Positions 48,302 to 59,157 of a stretch of DNA of 64,000 bases are shown one piece after another (within the stretch, counting starts at the first letter, position 1; each line of letters opens with the position of its first letter). The DNA is taken from positions 1,617,001 through 1,681,000 of the forward strand of contig NC_133400.1 of assembly GCF_047511655.1 (NCBI RefSeq), read 5' to 3'. Source of the DNA: Castor canadensis. Lineage: Eukaryota > Chordata > Mammalia > Rodentia > Castoridae. The notes below the pieces were generated by a model. The model saw only the letters and a program-made list of their open reading frames with translations, was not told the DNA's origin and made no database searches. Position numbers and translations under genes: made by a program.

Positions 48302-48443
48302 ATGCTCAGGGTGGCAAGTCTGGGCAGTGCTTCCCGCAGGCCTTCCTGTCTAGCCTTTCTTGTCAAGCAGATGTGGGGGCCTATCCAAGGTCATGCTGCA
48401 AGGTCAGAGCATTCCTGGGCACAGAGAAACAGGAATGGCACTT
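48302..48443 (+). CDS. CA5A: CA5A first-exon paralogue, copy B (47 residues)
   Basis: The frame starts at ATG 48,302 (MLRVASLGSASRRPSCLAFL), contains LVKQMWGPIQGHAARSE and ends in phase 1 at GTAAGT (48,444). Relative to copy A it has three extra residues (CLAF in place of a single residue) and lacks about five residues that include the RWCGQ block. Both indels are multiples of three, so the frame stays open. Joined to exon 2 it would give Trp at the junction followed by HPLW. It is still basic and presequence-like. It could serve as an alternative first exon or be a recently silenced duplicate; the sequence alone cannot decide. Confidence 0.6.
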
Positions 48444-48630
48444 GTAAGTATGTCCTCAAACTCCCCCATCTGTGATTGGATGTTGGTATACTTACAGGGT
48501 GGCTTTTAGATGAGTCCCCAGCCAGCAGCTTGTGTTCCAGTATCTGCTCTGTCTCTTTGGTACTTGGTGACTCTGAGCAAGTCATTTGATGTCCCCCAGT
48601 GAGTTTCTGAAAGCAGTAAGTACTTCGTGA

Positions 48631-49116
48631 GCTTGACTGGACCTTCCTCTTTCTGGCTCAAATGCTTCCCTTGTGAAATAAGGGCATGTGTTGATGGTGG
48701 CTAAGTTCTGTCCTAAGTCAGCACCCACCCTTTCTGTGCTCCAGCAGCTGGGAGGGCCAGGGCACCACTGGGTATGGGCACTAGACAGGTGAGCGCTTGG
48801 CTGAGTTGCCCCGTCTCCCTGAGCCTGAGCTTCCTCATCTGAAGACCACGGTGACTAGATGCTGTGTCCTGGCAGGGGGAAGGAAGGCCATGGAGCAAGC
48901 TCAGCTCACACTGGCTCTCAGTGAACATCACCAGCCTCTCCAGGTCCTCCCTGGGCCCTCACCCAGCATGACACCCACTTCTGTCTGGAGACCACAGGAG
49001 TGGGCTCTGATCTGGCTCCTCTGAGGGAGTGATCTCAGGCCTGTGAAAGGGGTACATTGCCTAAGTGTGCAAACCAACACCCTTTCCCTGTTATTCTGGT
49101 CCAGATTGAAGGGGAC
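48631..49116 (+). repeat. Near-identical intronic segment shared with 45,080-45,565
   Basis: This is the copy B counterpart, differing by about three substitutions (for example G to T near 48,691 and G to A near 48,932). Flanking DNA on both sides is clearly more diverged. Confidence 0.85.
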
Positions 49117-49185
49117 TCTACGCAGGAATCCAAGGGGCCTTCAAGAAGTAGCATGGAGGGAAAACTGAAAGTCACTGGGACCCAC

Positions 49186-49220
<35 letters not shown>

Positions 49221-49522
49221 CTTGAACTCAGGGCCTCACACTTTCTAGGCAGGTGATCTACCACTCAGCTACACCCCAGCCTTTTTTTTGCTTTGATTCC
49301 TTTTCAGATAGGGTCTTGAGTTTTTGTCCAAGCCAACCTGAACCATGCTCCTCCTACTTATGGCTCCCACATAGCTGCACCCATAGGCACGCACCACCAT
49401 ACCCAGCTTGCTTTTTTGAGATTGGTTCTTGTGTTCTTGTCTGGGCTAACCTTGGGCCATAATCCTATCTCTGCCTGTTGAGTAGCTGGGATTATAGGCA
49501 TGAGCCACCACACCTGATTTAG
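49186..49522 (-). repeat. Minus-strand SINE pair with (GT)n repeat
   Basis: (GT)n at 49,189-49,219 replaces the TTCC tract of copy A. The SINE order that follows (GGCTTGAACTCAGGGCCTCA, GATAGGGTCTTGAG, GGGATTATAGGCATGAGCC) is the same insertion as at 45,618-45,968. Confidence 0.8.
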
Positions 49523-50699
49523 GACCCACATTTTAAACCTCCACCCAGTAGGATCCTCCTTGTTATCTCCCCCTATTGTACCACCACTAAGCCCTGTCAT
49601 TTCAAGGACATACAACCTCGTGGGTCTCTGGACCAGCAGCCTCACCTGGGAACCTGCTGGAAATGCAAAGGCCAGGGCCTCATCCAGTCCTGCTAGTAAG
49701 TCCAAACCATACAGACGGGGACACTAACACAGACAGTCCCTCCTGCCAAGCTGCAATCCAGCTCCCAGAGGCTTAGGGCACATTCTTCTTACACTCCTGT
49801 CCGTGCACTCAGACTCGTGTGTCTGCATACATGAAGTCTTTCACAGTATAAGATGCACTGTCTCTACTTACTGCTCTGCATCTTCTGCTCTTTCCTGAAG
49901 TGTAGACACATTCCCACCCATACATTTTTCTCTTAGGACAACCCTCAGAGACATCCAGACCACAAGAACACTTTGACTGCAATCCTGACCCTCTCACATG
50001 GTAGTTGTGCCCTTTGGAAAGTGTCTTAGCCTGAGCCTCAGTTTGTCATCTGTAAATGGAGGTTGGTGACAGTAGTTACCATGCTGCATGCTGGAAGAAT
50101 GAAATGAGGGGACTTCAGTCAGCTGGCTGGGGACCTTTTGCTCTCTGTGGAGAGGAATCGTGGGTAGGTGGGGAGACAGTCTGCCAGTGTTAACAATCCT
50201 GGGCCCTTGAGTGCCAATGCCAAGGGGATGGACTGGCAGACCAGAGACTCACGGAGGGCCAGGGGCCCACTGCTGCAGGCTTTAGAAGTCAGAGACTAGG
50301 GCTCTGGCCACTCAGACTGGAGGCGGTTGCTCTGGACTTTAGCCACCAGCAGCCTGGCACTTGACAGCTGTTGGGTCCTGGGCTTCAGCAGCAGCAGGCC
50401 ATGCCTGACCGCGCCTCAGGCTGGGACCCTCGGCTCCTCCTCCTGTGGCAAGTGTCACAGCTCTCAGGCCTCAGGTGTCAGGACCCTTGACCCTAAGGGT
50501 TGGCAGGTCTCTGGAACCTTCCAGTGACCTTGTCTCCATGGCTTCTGCTCCCTGCCCCAGTGGCTCTCAGAACTCTCAGCCATCCTCTCACTGCCACTGC
50601 TCTGCCACCTTCATGACTGCTGTCACTCCACTGCCACTTCCACCATCTCCTCTTAAAGTTACCAGCTCAGCGCTCTCCACCTATGGCAAAGATCAACAG

Positions 50700-50965
50700 T
50701 AGGCAAGAAAAGACCATGGGAGAGAAGCTTTTTATTTGGCCTAAGGCTGCAATACCAGGGGGCAGCACTGGAAGATGCCTCCTGGGTGACTCAGAAAGTG
50801 ATCCAAACAGCCTGGTTTTATAGCCAGATTGTCTAGGGTGTTTGCACCAATCACACACAGTCCTCATGCACATGGAGGACTGCTTGAGCACCAATCAGAC
50901 CATAACTCATCATGCAAATGACAGACTGTCTTTGCACCAGTCACAGGCCTTCTGCTGGGCCACCA
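50700..50965 (-). mobile_element. LTR-like element, copy B, minus strand
   Basis: On the minus strand, CCAAT repeats (ATTGGTGC), the octamer ATTTGCAT (50,919-50,912), CTATAAAACC (50,823-50,814) and AATAAAAAGC (50,736-50,727) stand in U3-to-R order. The family is unassigned; no internal genes adjoin it. Confidence 0.6.
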
Positions 50966-52861
50966 AGGGGAGGTGTGGCTGCAGGGTCCTTCAGAGTTCA
51001 CTGAGCCTTGTCTTGCTTCCAGCCCTGCTTTCCAAGGCCAGTACAGGCTGTCTGGAGTGGTCATGACAGGAGCAAGTGCTCCTCTGCAGCTGCTGGCGTG
51101 TCCTCAGAGAGATTGTGAAGTCTCCAAAACAGCTGGGCTGCCACGAGGACAGTCCAGTGGATTATCAGTAAAGGGGCTGCTTGGCTCTCCCTGCTCGAGG
51201 CTGCCAAGCTTAGGAAAAGGGCCTGTCAGCTGGCCATGCTTGACAGTTTTAATCATTCCCAGAAAGCACTAAAGGGTGTTTACAATAAAGACCCAATGCA
51301 GCACTAATGATTCTAGTGTCACTTAGCGGTACTTAATAGTGTTTAAAATGCTCAGCAGTGCCTGACGCCTGTCCCAGCGCCGGGGGAGAGGTGGGTCCCT
51401 CTGCTCTGTCTCAATTGCTAGTAAGGCTTAAACCAGCCACGGTCCCTTGCAGCTGCTGTTTTTTCACTCTGGGCCATTGTATGGATACCCTGTGTTTTAT
51501 TTAGGCATACCCTGGTGGTGACATCAAGTGGGCATCCAATTTTTAGTTGATTTACAGCATACTGCACACTGGATGCACACTGCACACTGTGTTGGGATGG
51601 TGACATTAATGTCAAGTGCCTAGATAAATTACACCATGGTTCAAAACTGTTTTGGGTGGACCTGGGGCTCTGCCACGTGTTTCAGAGCCCCACGATGGGC
51701 AGAACGTGTTCCGCCAAGCAGGAGAGATTTGAACTTGAGAGCAATTCATTCCTCTGTTTGGGTGTTGTATTTATTGGTAGTCTGCAGAATGTTTCATTTG
51801 CTGCTAGAATGACTGAAAACTCCTGGTGGGTCAGAGTTCGGTGCGCAGGGAGCCCACCTCTTCCTGTGCACACTGCTCCTGTCTGTGGTCAGTGACTTCA
51901 CGTTGGTCAGTTGTGGGAGTGTGTCCACCACAGTAACTGGCCTACATGACAGGTTTTATTCCCTGAGAGGGCCAGCAAATTAAACACTTGCCAGCACTCA
52001 GCTAGACTCAGGTAGGGAATCCTACCATTGCAGTAGGGTTTTGTGCTCACGTGTCCGTGGGTCTTACTAGTTTGACTCACCCAGGCAGGGCTAGATTGGG
52101 CCATGCTCCCAGACTGGGTCCAGGTCTATTAAATGGGCTCCTCACCCTCCCTTGGCCAGCAGCCACTTGAGGTCTTCTCCTGGCCAGTCCAACCATGCAA
52201 ACATACTTGAAACCCTGCTGGGATCACGTGTGCTAACATCCCAATGACAGTGACAGTGGGATGGGGAATTGCTCCCCTGGAGAGGTGAAGGGAAGGTAGA
52301 TAGAGTCAGCTGAATGACAATGGACCTTGGAGAATGACATTGTGTGAGGAGGCGGAGGGGGGGTGGTGTCCTGTCTAGTCTTCACCCACAAGAATAGGAA
52401 CAGGTGCTCCCTGGACAGGGACCTTGGCTTACTGTTCAGCTCCTGTCCCCAGCACTTGGGCTATGGTTGCTTGTAGAAGGAGCTCTGTACAAATCTGTTA
52501 AATGATTGAAAAAGAGGATTCTATTTATTTTTATGACTTACCAGCTGAGGCCTCGTTTAATTAGCATGAGTCTTGCTGCACAAGGTGGAGATACAGGACA
52601 ACATGAGGAAGTAATTGAAGCACATTCAGTATTCAGGCGGCATCAACTCTTTGCATGCACCGATGAGCAACATGTCTTATTTGGTGGCAGACACAGTGTT
52701 CAGAACAGATGTTTCCTTGTTGGTGGATCCATTTACATAGCTCAGCAAACGAATCCTAAAATATCCACTCTCCCCACACTTTGTGTTTCTGAGTCATGAG
52801 GCCTCTTCTGGTCTAACACTCTTCAGTTACCTCCTGGGTTTGGTCTAAGCTAAGACTTGTG

Positions 52862-53132
52862 GGTCAGGCACAGTGACTCCAGCTGGTCATCCTAGCTAGT
52901 TGGGAGGTGGAGATAGGGAGGATTGCAGTCTGAGGACTCATTACCCCATCTCAACCAATGACTGGGCGTGTTAGCGTACGCCTGTCAGCACAAATAGGAG
53001 GATCGAGGTCTGTGCCAGGCTTGGCATAAAGTGAGGCCCTATCTCAAAAATTATCCAAAGCAGGGCTGGAGGTGATAGAGCATCTGCCAAGTGCAAGGCC
53101 CTGAGTTCAGCCCCCAGTATCACCAAAAAAAG
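52862..53132 (+). repeat. B1/ID-type SINE cluster
   Basis: GTCAGGCACAGTGACTCCAG starts the first B1 unit, GACTGGGCGTGTTAGCGTAC a second, and GCAAGGCCCTGAGTTCAGCC an ID end with A-rich tail. Confidence 0.75.
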
Positions 53133-53559
53133 AAAGAAAAGAAATTAAGGCTTGTGTAGCCATATTAATACCTATTGCCTGCCAGGGAGAATCAAATATA
53201 GCATGGTTTGTGGGGACAGCCCGCTGAATCTCACCTCCCCCTGGACGCAGTCAGGATCCCTGCTCCCTCTAAGGATCTCATTGGAACACACAGACCAGGG
53301 AAGACCAGGACTGCAGGTGTCTGTCACTCTGCATTAAAGAGGAGGGGCCCTGTGTGGCTGCAGCACTCCCTGGCAGGGCCGGCCAGCCGTACATGCCGAA
53401 CCCTTCAGGGCTCTTCTTCCCCAAGGAAATCTAGCCCTGTCTGTCTGTCTGTCCTGGAAGCATCTTCGCTGGGCTGGGAGGCAGGAGGTCAATGTGTGTT
53501 CCATGTGCAGTATGCATGGGCAAATTATGAATCGGCTGTCTGGATCCTTCTCTACCTAG

Positions 53560-54230
53560 GCAGAAATCCCGAGTGTAGGAGGAGGCTTCTCTACAGTCCA
53601 GGCCTAGAGTCTGGACTGGCAGACCCAGAGGCTCGCAGCTCCAAGCCCTGAAGGCCAGAGGTTCCAAGTTTTAGATGCCAGAGGTTTTTGGCTGTAGACA
53701 CTCAGTCAGAAGCTGACTGCTCTGGGCTTTCAGCACCAAGGCCCCAGCACTTGGCAGTACTGCAGTCCTTGGCTTCCAGCAGCAGTGGGTGACATCAGCA
53801 GGCAGCACCTGCTGGAGTTACAGCTCCTCAGTGGGCATCAGGTGTGGGGACCCTGAGCCCTTGACAACAGCTATTGTGACAGCTCTTAGGCCTAGGGCAT
53901 CTGGGACCCTTGGACCTTTAGACTTGGTAGACTCCTGGGACTCTTCCTGCCACCGTGGCCTGCAGTTTCTCATCTCTGGTTCGTCGTAGTCTTCTCTTTC
54001 TTCAACCTCAGCTCTCCAGCCTCTCTCACCTTCTTGTCATCCTTGGTTGTCTCTGCCACTCTGTTCATTTCTGCCCTGCCGCCCTCTGGATGCTCCCGCT
54101 GTCACTGCCTCTCTGCTTTCTCAGCTGCTATCATCCATTGCTGCTTCAGCTGTCTCTGCTTCGTGTTACCAGCTGATCCCACTGTACTAATGGCGCAGAG
54201 CAAGAAGAGGGAAGAAAAGACCACTCAAGA
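53560..54230. repeat. Diverged third relative of the 46,330-46,760 segment
   Basis: Shared phrases with both duplication copies include a GACTGGCAGACC-type start, GGCTTCCAGCAGCAG, CTTGACCCT/CTTGGACCTT and the Ser/Leu-type C-rich run ending in AAGAAAAGACC. Similarity is much lower than between copies A and B, so this is an interspersed repeat family (LTR or LTR-adjacent) present three times. The provirus 3' LTR begins exactly at its end (54,231). Confidence 0.55.
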
Positions 54231-54656
54231 TGTTGGAATTAAAGACCCTCTGGTGCCGAAAACTAGACACACGAGAGACAGAAAATCTTCACAAGGCAAT
54301 TTCTTGTGATCAAAAGGGTGCAAGCATGTACTCACTCCAGCTGAGTGGACATGTGAGCACAAGATGGCTGACAGTGGCTCCTCCTTCTATCCCTGATGCA
54401 GCTGTATCTGCCCCTCACCTGGGATTTGTCCAGGTCAAAGGTTCACAGTCTTTCTCGATTGGCTAAAAGGCTTAGGGGATGGGTTAGGGCACGGGATTTG
54501 GCAGGCAATTTTTGCAGGCAATGGGGTGTACAAGAATCCAGAAGAAGAAACAGAACGCTTTAAACAATGCAAGTCACCTGAGATGGTGACCTGAAGAATT
54601 TTAAGTAATCTAAGAGGGTGACATATTCTTGGATAGAAAAGATTGTTCTACTTACA
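54231..54656 (-). mobile_element. Provirus 3' LTR
   Basis: On the minus strand it starts TGTAAGTAGAAC directly after a purine tract (AAAAGAGGGGAGAAA, about 54,673-54,659, the polypurine primer site) and ends TTAATTCCAACA at 54,231. It includes CCAATCGAGAAAGACTGTGA in the U3-like part. The length is 426 bp. The sequence 54,231-54,623 matches the 5' LTR at 59,158-59,517, with about 30 bp of indel. Confidence 0.85.
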
Positions 54657-54899
54657 ATTTCTCCCCTCTTTTAATTATTTTCTTCAAACTCATTTAGGAG
54701 CCATTGGCTTTTATGTTCCTGTGTTTCTAATAGAAACAAGTTGTTTTGGTAGGGAGGGGGTGATGGGTGAGGGCTGTCTCAATTAACCACTGTATTAGTC
54801 CTCGGACACAAGGAATTATGCAGCATCCTGCTAAAATTAAAACTCCAACCCTTCTATCTCCCAAACCATTTCTCCATCAAGTTAGTGAAGGGATCATTT

Positions 54900-55267
54900 A
54901 TATCTGAGTTTTCAGCTAGCTCATTGGATAGGGTAGTTAATCACTGAAGGGCCTTAGTAATAGTTCCATTGGTGGCTGTGTTATTTGGTAAAGATGTGCA
55001 ACACGAAACTCCATTCATTATGTAAACCCCTCCCTTTTCAACCAACACCATGTCTAATGCTAGCCTGTTCTCGCAAGCCATCTGGCTAGTTGGTCCCAAT
55101 TGCTCTGCTATTCCTTTGATAGTGTCCCTGGTATAGTTAACAAACCTTCGCTGGTTATAGTAAATATAATTAATCCAATCAACATTTTTATTTGTTGTGA
55201 ACCACCAAAAGAGTAGTGATTCAAATCCTGCTGTAATTTGATTTCTGGCTTTAAAGTCACTTGGCAC
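54900..55267 (-). pseudogene. env: ERV env, transmembrane (TM) subunit remnant
   Basis: The frame covers the TM ectodomain, including a leucine/tryptophan-rich segment and the conserved ENRLALD-type region (immunosuppressive-domain position). The CX6CC motif that normally links TM to SU is damaged: Tyr replaces the first Cys before NGVSCC. The frame stops at about 54,941, before a full membrane anchor. It is offset by a frameshift from the SU frame around 55.2 kb. Confidence 0.8.
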
Positions 55268-55830
55268 CCTCTAGGAGCCCCAATGGCATCAATGTAAACA
55301 TTGGGCTCCAAGGTGCCTCTGCGGCTGGCTGCAACATCTCTGCTTATATCCCTCCTTTTCCTAGGTGGTGTGGCATGGGCTGGGGATCTAAATGCTATGA
55401 TGAAAGGGATTTCCAACTGCACCAAAGCACAGGTGCCTGCCCGGTTACCTGGGAGAGTCTCAAGTAAAGGTCCTCCGCAGTACCACCAGACATGGGCTCT
55501 GCCAGCCGAGAGCGTGGACTGGTTTGTGAGACTGTTGAAGGACTGGCTTTCACTATATCCTGTCAGGTTTTCCACATTTGTAAATTGTCCCCCCTGCCTG
55601 GTGAGACATGAGGTATAATTGACACCTGGGGCAGGTGGCTTAACAGTCCTCAGGGGCTGACCCACAGGACCTCTGGGAACAACAGTGATAATGCCAGCAG
55701 GATTTGTTACCCCAAGTCGTGGCACCCTGAAACAGCCAACAGGCAATACATTCCATCTGGATCTGAGGACCATCCTAATGGAAATGGGACCACCTGAGAC
55801 TCTGGCCTCCCAGTCGTACAAACATAGCAA
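55108..55830 (-). pseudogene. env: ERV env, surface (SU) C-terminal half
   Basis: The longest retroviral frame in the element (240 codons). It contains a WWYCGG motif, a GTCALVQL segment typical of class I SU C termini, and a basic furin-type cleavage site RKRR near 55,330. After this it runs into the start of TM and then out of frame. N-glycosylation sequons are present (NYT, NLT, NQS). Confidence 0.8.
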
Positions 55831-55836
55831 TCTCTC

Positions 55837-56485
55837 TTATTTAATGTGCGGACAGCATATTTTATCCATTCCATCCAAGCATTTGTATCCTGTACTGGAT
55901 TCCAATAGCCACAGTTTTCTTAGGTCTTTGACTTCTACTACAGTTACCCGAGTTCGATTGTTGTATACACGTGGAGGTAACATTGGAACAGAGGTAGAAC
56001 TGGGTGTCACCTGGGAGGGGTTGGGAGCTAGATGGAGCTCAAAGGCACCTGAAGGGTCTGTCCCTGAGACATCTGCCCCCAACCCATATCTACAAAATAT
56101 GACGGCTCTTTTGTCACACTCCAAGGGCGTTCTATGAGTAATCTAAGTGGATCACACTGTTTATCTTTTCAAGAAGGAGAGGAGTGTGCCCGAAACAGCT
56201 GTAATTTCAACTGTAGTCTGTTAAAAGACGGTCGATTATTCTGGATGGTGGAAATTGGAGTCTTACCAGTGCCTTGGGGTCTGGTCCAGCCCTAAGTATT
56301 GTCATAAAAGGGAAAAGTATATCCTTTATACCCAGTGTTTCACCCCACATCCATCTACTCTGGACAGATACCAGGCTCCCCTGTGGGTCCCCAGATGGGG
56401 TACATACAAAAGAAATATCCTCGGAGGTGGAGTTGGGACATAAGTTCTCCACAAGGAAGGATCTGGCATGCATCAAATTCAACAA
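55837..56485 (-). pseudogene. env: ERV env, N-terminal SU remnants
   Basis: Two separate frames (56,485-56,207 and 56,124-55,837) carry SU-like sequence interrupted by stops between 56,207 and 56,124 and again near 55,837. Assignment rests on position between pol and the clear SU segment and on composition. Confidence 0.55.
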
Positions 56486-56699
56486 TTAAGGGAAAAGTAC
56501 TCTGAGTTACGTTAATAATAAACATACCTTTTCCCAAATGAATGAGAATAATTTCACTACAGTCTTTTTAAGGTTACTCTGGTGTTGCCTGGATGTGAGA
56601 GCACTGTCCATTGTTCCTTCTGGTCAGGTGGGACACCTTCTTTACCCGTGTGTGATGAGTTCACTCCCTCTCCACAGTCTGGAAGGCTGTTTCCGTGGT

Positions 56700-56905
56700 C
56701 AGCAGGATGAGAGAGGGTTCTTCCCAAGCTGGCTCAAGTTTATTTTCTTTCCTTGTCTGGCCTATATTTTCTACAACTCCAAACCTTGGGATGATGTGTT
56801 CTAGTAATGCCCTAATTACATTATAGCAGTGGCCCCTGGGAGAGGGATGGCCTTGACCCAGTGAGAGAGATTGTCTACAATAACCAGGAGGTACTTAAGG
56901 TGACC
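56700..56905 (-). pseudogene. pol: ERV pol, integrase core remnant
   Basis: On the minus strand, from about 56,905, the translation contains YLLVIVDNLSHWVKAIPLPG, the first conserved aspartate region of the retroviral integrase core. Stops and shifts follow. The zinc-binding N terminus and most of the C terminus are not recognisable. Confidence 0.65.
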
Positions 56906-57040
56906 TATTTGGGGCACTTACTGTAATCTACCTGAATGCTTTGGAAGGTTGCAACCCAGGGTTTCTGCCTCCAGCTGGTTTCTATCTCAGGGCTTGCTTG
57001 TTCATTTTCGACAAATGAGACACTTCTGATACTTGTTTGG

Positions 57041-57517
57041 CTAGTGTGTAGGTCCCTGTACATCCGTAGGCTCATAAAACTGCATCACACATGGCCTGGG
57101 GTCCCCCAATGGCTCCCCTGATGGAGCTACATAAGGAGTTCTCTCATGAGGGGCTTTGAGATCATTTCCCTCAATTACCCGGGAGGATCCATCCACAAAG
57201 AAAGTCTGGAAAGGAGTTTCCCTGAGGTCTGGCTTTACTTTCATTTGGTATTCAATAATATCTAAACATTTATGTTCGGGAGCTCCTCCCTCCTGCTTCC
57301 CCGCCAAGAAAGTGGCTGGATTTAGGGCTTCATCAGTAGTTAAAGTCAGGTCATCTTTTTCTAGCAAGATAGCCTCATACTTTAGGATCCTGGAATCTGT
57401 CAGCCCTTGACCCACCTTTTGGTTTAAGATCATTCTGACTTGAGTGGGAGTGCTAATAACAAGACTTCCTCCAAAGGCGATTTTTCTACTTTCTTCGGTT
57501 AGAAGGGCTGCAGCCAT
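57041..57517 (-). pseudogene. pol: ERV pol, RT connection / RNase H remnant
   Basis: A 158-codon frame. The first part (residues about 1-75) matches the connection region of gammaretroviral pol. FFVDGSSRVIEG near residue 107 is the RNase H strand with its first catalytic Asp. Downstream the RNase H domain degenerates. Confidence 0.8.
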
Positions 57518-57699
57518 TATTGCCTGAATGCACTCAGGCCGACCTTGGGTGACAGGATCTAGGAATTAAATAAGAAGGCCACAGGTTGATGTTGACCCCC
57601 ATGTTTTTGGGTTAGCATCCCAAGGGCAACTCCCTTGTTTATATTTACAAAGAGGCGAAAAGGCTGTTCAAGAGAGGGCAAGGCTAGCACTGGGGCTGT

Positions 57700-58168
57700 G
57701 ATAAGGGCTTTTTTAGCTCATCTTCTTGTTTTATCTCCTCAGGGGTCCAAAGAAGGGGTGTGGTCACTCTTGGGTCAATTTGAGATATAAAGACTTAGTT
57801 TTAAGGGCATATGAGTCTATCCATAGCCAGCAGTATCCCACCAAGCCAAGGAACTTTCGTAATTCTTGTTTTTTTTCCTGGGAGCAGGAGACCAGTGATT
57901 CCTTCTATTCTTTCTGGACCAATCCTTCATTGGCCCTTACTTCAGTCTCAGCAAATTGTAACTTATTCTTTGAAATACAAAGTCCCCAGCCTCCCAGAAA
58001 ATTTATAAAACTAATGGTTGTGTTCATCACCTGCCCCTGGTTATCCCCTGACAGAAGTGAATCATCCACACATTGGAGGAGGCACATGTGGGGGTCTAAC
58101 CTGAACTTTTCTAACTGGAAGGGGGAGATGGGGAAGCAGGAGCCTGGGGGGGGGGGCAGGTGTGGCAC
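57700..58168 (-). pseudogene. pol: ERV pol, reverse transcriptase palm/thumb remnant
   Basis: The frame at 58,168-57,905 holds the RT catalytic box as QCVDDSLL, with Cys where class I elements usually have Tyr, followed by GDNQGQV and GWGLCISKNKLQ. After a break, 57,870-57,770 encodes LRKFLGLVGYC, the thumb-region signature. The fingers domain and protease are absent. Confidence 0.8.
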
Positions 58169-58434
58169 AGGGGAAGCACTGGTGCCTGAGCTGGAGGAAC
58201 AGCAGGGTTATAAGGGGGGGAGGGAGGAGAATAAATCCCAGGTGGGGTTTCATTTTTTTTTTTTTTTCTTTAAGTGGAAACAGGACTACTGGACTCTGTC
58301 TCCAACAGAGGGCGAATTCCATCTCCTCTTGAGTGACTGGGCTCTTGTTGTTTACATGTTGAATTAATAGTTGGCAGACCCAGTCCTTGTCAGACCCAAA
58401 GCTTTGGCCAAAAACCCAAAGGCTTTAAGATCAG

Positions 58435-58605
58435 TTATTGGGTCCAGATAAAACAACAGTATTTGACCATTCTTTGTTTCTTTATCCCTTTAGTATGGGG
58501 GCTATCATCCCAATAACTTAACATCTTTCCTAGGGGGCTCTTGGAGGGTCTTTTATCCTGGACTTTTGTTTGTTGGCCTCCCTCTTTGCTGCCTTTATTT
58601 CCCAT
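58435..58605 (-). pseudogene. gag: ERV gag, matrix (MA) N-terminal remnant
   Basis: The frame starts at ATG 58,605 with MGNKGSKEGG, a myristoylation-type MGN start. It continues with PLGKMLSYWDD and KYCCFIWTQ, as in class I gag matrix, and is cut by a TAA at 58,437-58,435 after 56 codons. Matrix-like sequence continues briefly past the stop. Most of capsid and nucleocapsid is deleted. Confidence 0.7.
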
Positions 58606-59129
58606 TTCCCCCTTCTAGTGGACTATCCTCTGTCTGTCAGGAGCTCAACACCCCCCTTTTGCTTTGGAGGTCTCTTGAACTCTGATTCTCTTTCATTTTG
58701 TCCATCTCCAGCCACATCCCTTATGGGAGCTTAAGGCATCTCTTGGAAGCCAGCAGGTCAGTATAAGCTCCTGATCTGGATTAGATTTAAGAATCTAATT
58801 CCTCCTTGAACAGTATGAGTTTGCCTTGGAACTGCAGATCAGGACTCCACGTTCCTTTGTGTCACCTGACCTGTCTCATTCACACATCACACAGCCTCCA
58901 ATATCCCGCCCACTAAGACATTACTTGGTCACCCCCATGACATTTGTCTTGCTTTGTGCACAAAACTTATGTGGTCTCCATGGTCCCTGTCTTCAGAGTT
59001 CGTTTACCTGCATTGTCAAGAAATTTCGGAGTCCGGGTTCATTCACAGATCTGGAAAGTTGTCACCGTCAGCTGAACCTCAGGGCTGCCACAACCAGGCA
59101 GCGGGATGTGTCTCCTGGGGAAGGGCCAG

Positions 59130-59157
59130 AATGTAAAATCCCGGACAATCCCCAAAT
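59130..59157 (-). other. ERV primer-binding site (tRNA-Pro-like)
   Basis: Immediately inside the 5' LTR the minus strand reads TTTGGGGATTGTCCGGGAT, close to the tRNA-Pro site TGGGGGCTCGTCCGGGAT of gammaretroviruses with small changes. Confidence 0.7.

Larger units (their letters stand above)
47890..50975 (+). repeat. Segmental duplication, copy B (contains alternative CA5A exon 1)
   Basis: This block is the tandem paralogue of 44,340-46,970. It begins immediately after the SLC7A5 remnant and ends in an LTR-like segment. It retains about 310 bp (49,715-50,025) and about 110 bp (50,190-50,300) that are absent from copy A. Confidence 0.9.
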
